From: JAENVT01 sp963773085
GTDB lineage: Bacteria > Actinomycetota > Acidimicrobiia > Acidimicrobiales > Ilumatobacteraceae
Direction: 5' to 3'
Assembly: GCA_963773085.1 (NCBI GenBank)
Contig: CAVYZS010000013.1
Span: forward strand, 180,659 to 244,658
Length of the DNA stretch: 64,000 nucleotides
Part shown: piece by piece, positions 52,520 through 60,823 of the stretch
Position numbering within the stretch: the first letter of the stretch is position 1
Layout of the letters: every line of letters begins with the position of its first letter
Notes under the pieces: generated by a model
What the model saw: the letters and a program-made list of their open reading frames with translations, nothing else
Told to the model about the DNA's origin: nothing
The model's database searches: none
Made by a program: the position numbers and the translations under genes

Positions 52520-53359
52520 ATGGCCAAAGAAGGCGCACTCGATGAACTGCTCGCCGAGGTCTTGTCGCGCTACGACAACTCGCCGAGCCCGCGCCTCAAA
52601 GAGGTGACCTGCGCGGCCATCCGCCATCTGCATGCGTTCGCCCGCGAGGTCGACCTGACCCGCGAGGAGTGGTTCGCCGGCATCATGTTCCTCACCGCCT
52701 GCGGCAAGATCAGCGACGACGTTCGTCAGGAGTTCATCTTGCTGTCCGACACAACGGGCGTGTCGACGCTGGTCGAGATGTTGGCTTACGACGCCAGCTC
52801 GTCGAGCCTCACCGACAACACGGTGCTCGGGCCGTTTCATGCCGGCGGTTCGCCCGAGCGTGGGTTTGGCGAGTCGATGCTCGTCGATCCCGATGACGGT
52901 GATCGCGTCGTGGTGCGCGGCAAGATCACCGATGTCGACGGCAAGGCGGTCGAGGGTGTCATCCTCGATTGCTGGCAGAACGCTTCCAACATGTTCTATG
53001 CGGTCCAACAACCAGGGATCCAGAGCGCTGACAACCTCCGTGGGATCTACCACTCGCAAGCCGACGGCACCTTCGAGATCCGCAGCATCCGGCCTGTGCC
53101 TTACCCGATCCCCAGCGATGGGCCGGCCGGTGACCTGCTGAAGAAGAACGGCCGCAACTGGTGGCGTCCCGGCCACCTGCACATCTGGGCCCGTCATCCT
53201 GACTACAAGGACCTGATCACCCACGTGTTCGACGTCGAGAGCGACTACCTGGACGGCGACGCCGTGTTCGGCGTACAACGCAGCCTGATCCGCGAGTTCA
53301 AGCCGGACGACACCGGCGAACTGGCCACGACCTTCGACATCGTCCTCGACCGCGTGTAG
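52520..53359 (+). CDS. Intradiol dioxygenase, hydroxyquinol 1,2-dioxygenase type
   Basis: 279 residues with the N-terminal helical linker domain (EVTCAAIRHLHAFAREVDLTREEWFAGIMFLTACGK) that distinguishes catechol/hydroxyquinol dioxygenases from PcaGH. The catalytic domain has VLGPFHAGG, VVVRGKITDVDGKAVEGVILDCWQN, and Fe(III) ligands expected at tyrosines in NMFYAVQ and PVPYPIPSDGP and at the two histidines of RPGHLHIW. It splits the ring of hydroxyquinol or a catechol between the hydroxyls. The usual partner maleylacetate reductase was not found. Confidence 0.88.
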   Translation: MAKEGALDELLAEVLSRYDNSPSPRLKEVTCAAIRHLHAFAREVDLTREEWFAGIMFLTACGKISDDVRQEFILLSDTTGVSTLVEMLAYDASSSSLTDNTVLGPFHAGGSPERGFGESMLVDPDDGDRVVVRGKITDVDGKAVEGVILDCWQNASNMFYAVQQPGIQSADNLRGIYHSQADGTFEIRSIRPVPYPIPSDGPAGDLLKKNGRNWWRPGHLHIWARHPDYKDLITHVFDVESDYLDGDAVFGVQRSLIREFKPDDTGELATTFDIVLDRV

Positions 53360-53429
53360 GGGTCGATCGCCGCTCTTCCGCAAGTGCGATCCCGTCACGG
53401 TCCCACATCCTGACGAAGATGCGTCGTCA

Positions 53430-53874
53430 TCAAGGACCGACCGCCGATGCCGCAGCTTCCGCGATCGCCCGGTCCTCATCGGAGGAACCGCCGGATACTC
53501 CGATTGCGCCGACGAGGACACCGTCGATTCGCACCGGAACACCGCCGGCGAAGATCACCAGACGAGGGGTGTGGGTGATGCCGTGCACGAGGGCTGGATC
53601 GTCGGCGATCACGGGCCACCACACGTGGGTGGGTAGACCGTTGAACGACGCCACGGTGAACGCCTTGTTGCGGGCAATGTCCGCGGAGAGGCGCGGTGCA
53701 CCATCCATCCGCGCAGTCACGATCGGCTCGCCGGACGGATCGCTGACGGCGATGCATGCCCTCACGCCGTGTGATCGGGCGGCCGCGATCAGCGGTTTCG
53801 GCGATGCGTTGCGCTGCGCTCAACGACAGCGTCTGCATCGGAATGACGTCCGGTTCTCCTGTGCTATCAGTCAT
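53430..53874 (-). CDS. GlcG/HbpS-like (DUF336) protein (frameshifted)
   Basis: About 147 residues with one extra base near 53789. N-terminal TLSLSAAQRIAET helix, then VRACIAVSDPSGEPIVTARMDGAPRLSADIARNKAFTVASFNGL and the glycine-rich end IFAGGVPVRIDGVLVGAIGVSGGSSDED. The family includes haem-binding HbpS and GlcG and is often co-located with alcohol or glycolate dehydrogenases, as here: it starts ten bases after the dehydrogenase stop. The biochemical role is not settled. Confidence 0.83.
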
Positions 53875-53883
53875 GGGGCTCCT

Positions 53884-54967
53884 CTAGAACGTGATGACGG
53901 CGCGCGCAGACTCGCCTGCGGCCATCATGGCAAATCCGCTGTTGACCTCGTCGAGCGGCAGGGTGTGCGAGACCATCGCGCTCAGATCGAGTTGACCGGA
54001 CCGCCAGAGCTCGGCGTACTTCGGGATGTCGACGCGCGGGTCGGTGTCACCCATGAACACACCGATCACCTTCTTGCCCCGTCGGAAGCCCGTCACCGGC
54101 AAGGTCAGTTCCGCACTGTCGGATTGGATGCCGACGACGTACGCAGACCGGCCCGGCGCCGTCATGTCGAACGCCTGGCGCACCAGCGCCGGTCGACCGA
54201 CCACTTCGAATACGTGGTCGGCACCTGATCCGGTCATGTCGCGAACTGCCTCGACGGCGTCGACCGAAGAGGCGTCGATCGCGTCAGTGGCGCCCAATTG
54301 GCGTGCTCGGACCAATTTGCCGGGATTGGCGTCGACGGCGATGATCTGCTTCGCGCCGGCGATACGTGCACCCTGGATCACGTTGAGACCGACACCACCG
54401 CACCCGATCACGACGACCGATTCGCCCGGTTGCACGTTGGCAGTGTTGAAGGCTGCGCCGAGACCCGTGACGACAGCGCAACCGAGGATGCAGGCCAACT
54501 CCATCGGGACGTCGGCGCCGATCACGGTGACGGCGCGTTCGTCGAGCAGGATCTGATCTGCCAGCGAGCCGACGTTGGCCATCTGTCCGACGGTGACTCC
54601 GTCGAGGGTCAGCCGCGGCGGTTGACCAGCCGAACGCTTCGTCGTCTCGGGGTGTAGGCATCTCGTCGGTTCGCCTGCGATGCAGCGACTGCATTCGCCG
54701 CATCCCATCACGAGACAGGTCACCACGTGATCCCCGACGCGGATGTCGCGGAACGTCGGGTCCGACCCCCTCGACGATTCCGGCGCCTTCGTGGCCGAGG
54801 ATCACCGGGCGGGGTCGCTTCAGCGTGCCGTCGAGGTAGTGGTAGTCGCTGTGGCAGAGGCCGGCAGCCATTGACCGGACGAGGATCTCCCGGCCGATCG
54901 GCCCGTCGTGCTCGACACCGGTGACGTCGAGCTGGTTGGAACCTTCACGGAGTACGGCGGCGCGCAT
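53884..54967 (-). CDS. Zinc-dependent alcohol dehydrogenase, class III-like MDR (frameshifted)
   Basis: About 360 residues once one base at 54752-54753 is removed. Catalytic zinc site: AGLCHSDYHYLDG and the GHEGAG glutamate. Structural zinc: CGECSRCIAGEPTRC. The Rossmann motif is VVVIGCGGVGLNVIQGARIAGAKQIIAVD with Asp for NAD. It belongs to the long-chain zinc ADH group with NDMA-dependent and mycothiol-dependent formaldehyde dehydrogenases. Formaldehyde or an aryl alcohol are candidate substrates; formaldehyde would fit beside a Rieske O-demethylase. Confidence 0.88.
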
Positions 54968-54987
54968 GATTCGGAGCGTAGGCGCGC

Positions 54988-55797
54988 CTACTTCCCGACG
55001 CGTCGTTGGCGGGGGAGTGTGTACACCCCTGCTGCCAACGCGTTGGTCAGCTGCCGTCCGGCGTTGAGCATCAATCGCACATGGTGGCTCTCGTGGTCGC
55101 CGAGCAGGCGACCGGTCGGACCGGCGGTCGAGATCGCGGCGATCACGTCACCGTCGGGCCGGGCGCGGATCGGCACGCCGATCGACGACAGACCGAGCTC
55201 GCCCTCGTCGATGCTGATCGCGTAGCCGCGCTCGCGCACACGCTCCAACTCGTCGATGAACATCTTGGGGATCACGATCGTGTGGCCGGTGTACGGCTTC
55301 ATGCCCGCCTTGATCCGCGCCGCGGCGACCTCGGGGCGGAAGGCGGCGATGGCCTTACCTGCGCTGGAACGATGCACAGGGGAGCGTCGGAACGCCTCGG
55401 TGGTGAAACGCAGAGCGCCGAGTCCCTCGACCCGCTCGATGTACAACACGTCACCGCCGGAGGGCACGCCGAGCTGCACCGTCTCACCGATTGCGTTGCG
55501 CAACTCGACGAGCAGAGGCAGTGCCGACGTGCGTAGTGCGGACCGGGTGGTGACCAACTGACCGTATTCGAGGAGATGAACGCCGAGTCGGTACTTGCCA
55601 CTCGACGTTCGTTCGAGTACGCCGCGATCGACCAGCACTCCGCATGTGCGATGCATCGTGCTCTTGGTGACACCAACTCGCCGCGCCAACTCGCTCAGTC
55701 CCAGTTCGGCCTCGGCGAAGAATGCATCCAGGGTGTCGAGGGCGATCGTCACCGATCGCAGGGCAGGTTTCGCAGACGCTGGTGACTGGTGGGTCAT
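54988..55797 (-). CDS. IclR-family transcriptional regulator
   Basis: 269 residues, intact. Winged helix: RSVTIALDTLDAFFAEAELGLSELARRVGVTKSTMHRTCGVLVDRGVLE. Effector domain: VQLGVPSGGDVLYIERVEG, RFTTEAFRRSPVHRSSAGKAIAAF and SIDEGELGLSSIGVPIRARPDGDVIAAIS. It is divergent from the Rieske oxygenase over 80 bases that contain a perfect inverted repeat, and upstream of the dehydrogenase and GlcG-like genes on its own strand. All three are plausible targets. Confidence 0.92.
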   Translation of the reverse strand: MTHQSPASAKPALRSVTIALDTLDAFFAEAELGLSELARRVGVTKSTMHRTCGVLVDRGVLERTSSGKYRLGVHLLEYGQLVTTRSALRTSALPLLVELRNAIGETVQLGVPSGGDVLYIERVEGLGALRFTTEAFRRSPVHRSSAGKAIAAFRPEVAAARIKAGMKPYTGHTIVIPKMFIDELERVRERGYAISIDEGELGLSSIGVPIRARPDGDVIAAISTAGPTGRLLGDHESHHVRLMLNAGRQLTNALAAGVYTLPRQRRVGK

Positions 55798-55818
55798 CGG
55801 CCGACACCCTAGACCGGC

Positions 55819-55835
55819 GTTCGCCAGAGGCGAAC
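55819..55835. promoter_or_regulatory. Operator-like palindrome GTTCGCC-AGA-GGCGAAC
   Basis: Perfect 7-base arms with a 3-base centre, alone in the 80-base region between the IclR gene and the Rieske oxygenase gene. Spacing to both starts fits a repressor site covering the two promoters. Confidence 0.7.
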
Positions 55836-55877
55836 ATCATAGTGGCTGAGCTGGCCAGTTGTCGTCATACTTCGTCC

Positions 55878-56966
55878 ATGCCCTACGCCACCAACCTTTG
55901 GTACGCGGCCCTCTGGGCCGATGACCTCGTCGCCGGGGGAATGCAGAGCCGCACCATCTGCGAACAGCCGATCGTGTTCTTCCGTGGCCCGCAGGATGAG
56001 CCGGTGGCTCTGGAAGATCGTTGTGCCCACCGCTTCATCCCGCTCAGCATGGGGCAGTTGTGTGACGGAGCGGCGTCGGTCGAGTGCCCGTACCACGGGC
56101 TGCGATTCGGCGTCGACGGCGCCTGCGTGCTCAACCCCCACGGATCGGGTCGCATCCCGGCAACGCTCGCGGTGCGCGCCTATCCGGTGGTCGAGCGCCA
56201 CACCATGCTGTGGATCTGGATGGGCACCGACGAAGCCGATCCCGATCTGATTCCGGACTTCTCGTACCTCGATCCCGGTGCACCGGGGGTGCTCTCCAAG
56301 CGCGACTCCCTGAACATGGACGTCGACTACCAACTCGTCATCGACAACCTGCTCGACCTGAGCCACGCCTCGTTCCTTCACCGTGGCGTGCTGGGTGACC
56401 CGTCGACATTGCAGTGTGACATCGACATCGACAGCACGGAGTCGACGGTCACCGTGACCCGTACTCGCTCCGACGTCGCACCGGCAAAGCTCTTCGACCT
56501 GATGTTTCGAAACGACGGCGAGGACGTCGATACGTGGTCGATCATGCGGTGGGATGCACCGAGCTGCCTTCGTCACGAGGCCGGCATCTGCCCTCCGGGT
56601 GCTGACCGTGACGAGGGCATCACGGTGATCGGCACCCACCTCGTCACGCCGTCATCGAAGGGGAAGTGCACATACCACGTGGCGGCAGTTCGGATCGGAG
56701 ATTCGCTCGGTTCCGACGATGCCGAGATCTCCGGGCAATTGTCAGCGCTCCGCCGCTACGCGTTCGACGAGCAGGACCGGCCGATCCTCGAGGCGCAGCA
56801 GCGCGCATACGACCTCGCCGGTGGTCCCGACTCCCTTCGACCCGTGATGCTGAGCATCGACGCCGCACCGTTGCGCGCTCGTCGCGTGCTTGCCAGGATC
56901 ATCGACGAGGAGAACCGCGGCGCAGAATACCGCGCTGGCGAACAGGTGTTCGTCACACTAGACTGA
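55878..56966 (+). CDS. Rieske non-haem iron oxygenase, vanillate O-demethylase-like
   Basis: 362 residues. The Rieske cluster motif is CAHRFIPLSMG...CPYHGL (CxH-x17-CxxH). The mononuclear iron site is DNLLDLSHASFLH with Asp and two His. Overall layout matches the VanA/phenoxybenzoate-type oxygenases that remove O-methyl groups as formaldehyde, for example vanillate to protocatechuate, which would feed the pca operon. A reductase partner (VanB) is not in the window. The final codons contain the LexA box of uvrB. Confidence 0.9.
   Translation: MPYATNLWYAALWADDLVAGGMQSRTICEQPIVFFRGPQDEPVALEDRCAHRFIPLSMGQLCDGAASVECPYHGLRFGVDGACVLNPHGSGRIPATLAVRAYPVVERHTMLWIWMGTDEADPDLIPDFSYLDPGAPGVLSKRDSLNMDVDYQLVIDNLLDLSHASFLHRGVLGDPSTLQCDIDIDSTESTVTVTRTRSDVAPAKLFDLMFRNDGEDVDTWSIMRWDAPSCLRHEAGICPPGADRDEGITVIGTHLVTPSSKGKCTYHVAAVRIGDSLGSDDAEISGQLSALRRYAFDEQDRPILEAQQRAYDLAGGPDSLRPVMLSIDAAPLRARRVLARIIDEENRGAEYRAGEQVFVTLD
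56939..56952. promoter_or_regulatory. LexA (SOS) box of uvrB, inside the upstream coding sequence
   Basis: CGAACaggtGTTCG matches the CGAAC-N4-GTTCG box used by LexA of mycobacteria and Bacillus. It lies 20 bases before the uvrB GTG, within the last nine codons of the Rieske oxygenase gene. Confidence 0.82.
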
Positions 56967-56971
56967 GCGGC

Positions 56972-58990
<2,019 letters not shown>

Positions 58991-59031
58991 AGGGGCTATC
59001 CCTGGTTGCGGTCCTAACGGTGATTGGAGGA

Positions 59032-59051
59032 GCGGCCCCGTCAGGGGCCGC
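59032..59051. terminator. Stem-loop terminator between uvrB and the convergent EAL gene
   Basis: GCGGCCCC (59032-59039), GTCA loop, GGGGCCGC (59044-59051), an 8-base perfect GC stem without a T tail. A second small hairpin CTCCG-N8-CGGAG follows at about 59063-59080, overlapping the end of the EAL gene. Together they can stop transcription from both sides. Confidence 0.65.
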
Positions 59052-59066
59052 GAACGCCAGTCTCCG

Positions 59067-60704
59067 TTACCAAGCGGAGACGAGCGGGGCCGACAGCACG
59101 GCGGTCATCGAGTCGGGGGGCAAAGGCAGGGCGAACAGGTAGCCCTGTCCGAGACGGCATCCCAGGCGAACGAGACGATCGCATTGGGTCTGTGTCTCCA
59201 CTCCCTCGGCGATCACCTCGAGACCTGCATCGGCGGCCATCGAGATCATCGCCTTCACCACGGCCGGCTCGCGCTCGCCATCGATCACCTGGCCGGTGAA
59301 ACGACGGTCGAGCTTGACACCGCTGATCGGCAGCGACGTGAGGGTCTCGAGACTGGCGAACCCGACACCGAAGTCGTCGAGTACCAGCTTGACGCCGGAC
59401 TTGGCGACATCGTGCAGTTCGCCGAGCGTCGCGGGTGAGAGATCGAACGATTGGCGTTCGCTGAGTTCCAGCGAGATCAGTTCCAGGGGCACATCGTGCT
59501 TCTTCGCCAGCTCCGTGACGGTCTTCCGGAGACCGGTTGCCGGGATCGAATCGAAGTCGAAGTTGACGGCAAGACGAAGGTTCGGAGACACGCTCCGGAA
59601 CGTCGACAGGTGAGAGAGGCCATCGTCGAGCATGCGGTGGAACAATGAGGCGTTGAGGCCGGCCTGTTCGATTCCGGGTAGGAATTCACCCGGCTCACGG
59701 ACGCCGCTTTCCGTCTGCCAACGGGCCAACGCCTCGATGGCGACGACCTCACCGGTGCGCATGTCGACGATCGGTTGGAAGTAGGCGCGGATCTCACCCC
59801 GATCGAGCGCATCGACGAGTTCCGCCGTCGCATCGTCGAACTTCGTCGAGGCGAGGCTCACGGCAGATCGGGCGGCGGCGATCGACGCCTCGGCGGCGTC
59901 CAGCGCGGCTCCGAGGCCGACGCCCGGCAACCGGCGACCAACGCCCACCCACGCCGCGATGCCGGCCGAGCTGAGCGTCTGGCGAAGGAGGGTTTCCAAC
60001 GCCGTCGCCTCGTTCGCGGAGATGTCGACGGCAAGCACACCGAACTGCAGACCGGTGATTCGTGCGCAGAAATGGCGGTTGTCGATGGTCGCAGTGAGGA
60101 GCTTGCCGAACTCGTAGAGCAGTTCGTCACCGGCCTCGTGGCCTTCCCGCCGGTTCAGTTCGTGGAGTTCGTCGAGGCAGATCATGAAGATCCAGGCCTG
60201 CTCACCGTTGGCGCTGCAACGCTCGTCGTCGCGGCTGAGCTGCAACTCCCACGCCTGCCGGGTTGCGGTTCCGGTGAGCGCATCGAGGGTGGCGTCGGCC
60301 CGTTCCATCCGACGCACCCCGGCGGCGACCGCGGACTCGGCCCCTGCCAGCGCTCCGAGCGTGTTGGCGAGCAGCGGGATCAGTGACTCGGTATGGCTGG
60401 GCATCGGCGGCGGCAGTGGACGACTGAGCCCGACGAGGGCCCCGTAGGTGGTGCCGTTGGGAAGCTGCACGGGCACTTCCAACCTGGTGACGTGGGCGAG
60501 GAATCGATCCGTCGACAGATCGGTCGGCAGCACGCTGTTGGCAACAATCGAGAACTGTGGGTCGATGGCTGCGACCACGATCCGCTCGTGGTCGTTGGTC
60601 CTTGTCAGCAGCCAAGTTGTGTATCCCGAGTGTCGTCGTAAGTGCTCGAGGGCGGCGCGTGCCGTCCGCCCCAGGGTCACATCAGTGGTCAGTCCGCCGT
60701 TCAT
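59067..60704 (-). CDS. c-di-GMP phosphodiesterase-type protein: degenerate GGDEF plus EAL domain
   Basis: 545 residues. The first 150 residues look like a GAF-type sensor (HSGYTTWLLTRTNDHERIVVAAIDP). A GGDEF-fold domain follows, but its signature is RITGLQFGVLAVD, so cyclase activity is unlikely. The EAL domain keeps AIEALARW (ExLxR), ELSERQSF, LVLDDFGVGFASLETL, GVKLDRRF and EGVET, so phosphodiesterase activity is plausible. It probably degrades c-di-GMP in response to a small ligand or redox signal. The gene is unrelated to DNA repair although it lies between uvrB and uvrA on the opposite strand. Confidence 0.9.
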   Translation of the reverse strand: MNGGLTTDVTLGRTARAALEHLRRHSGYTTWLLTRTNDHERIVVAAIDPQFSIVANSVLPTDLSTDRFLAHVTRLEVPVQLPNGTTYGALVGLSRPLPPPMPSHTESLIPLLANTLGALAGAESAVAAGVRRMERADATLDALTGTATRQAWELQLSRDDERCSANGEQAWIFMICLDELHELNRREGHEAGDELLYEFGKLLTATIDNRHFCARITGLQFGVLAVDISANEATALETLLRQTLSSAGIAAWVGVGRRLPGVGLGAALDAAEASIAAARSAVSLASTKFDDATAELVDALDRGEIRAYFQPIVDMRTGEVVAIEALARWQTESGVREPGEFLPGIEQAGLNASLFHRMLDDGLSHLSTFRSVSPNLRLAVNFDFDSIPATGLRKTVTELAKKHDVPLELISLELSERQSFDLSPATLGELHDVAKSGVKLVLDDFGVGFASLETLTSLPISGVKLDRRFTGQVIDGEREPAVVKAMISMAADAGLEVIAEGVETQTQCDRLVRLGCRLGQGYLFALPLPPDSMTAVLSAPLVSAW

Positions 60705-60741
60705 GCCTGTGCTATCGGCAGGTCTGGGTCACAACTAGAGC

Positions 60742-60755
60742 AGAACATGTGTTCG
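60742..60755. promoter_or_regulatory. LexA (SOS) box of uvrA
   Basis: aGAACatgtGTTCg, one base from the ideal CGAAC-N4-GTTCG, 69 bases before the uvrA ATG and 38 upstream of the divergent EAL gene start. Confidence 0.72.
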
Positions 60756-60761
60756 TTTTGA

Positions 60762-60785
60762 TGGTACATTGAGCGACATGTACCA
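60762..60785. promoter_or_regulatory. Inverted repeat TGGTACAT-N8-ATGTACCA in the uvrA leader
   Basis: Perfect 8-base arms (60762-60769 and 60778-60785) just downstream of the LexA box. It could be a second operator or a leader hairpin ahead of uvrA. I know of no standard uvrA element with this sequence. Confidence 0.55.
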
Positions 60786-60823
60786 CAGCGACCGACCGCG
60801 CTCAGCTCGGTAACCTCGCTCCG

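Noticed and set aside
56666..56971. N-terminal extension of uvrB by 102 codons
   Set aside because: The upstream part overlaps the Rieske oxygenase in another frame; UvrB similarity begins at the GTG at 56972.
59024..59299. Small plus-strand open frame after uvrB
   Set aside because: It overlaps the terminator hairpin and the 3' end of the EAL gene, with arginine-rich shadow composition.
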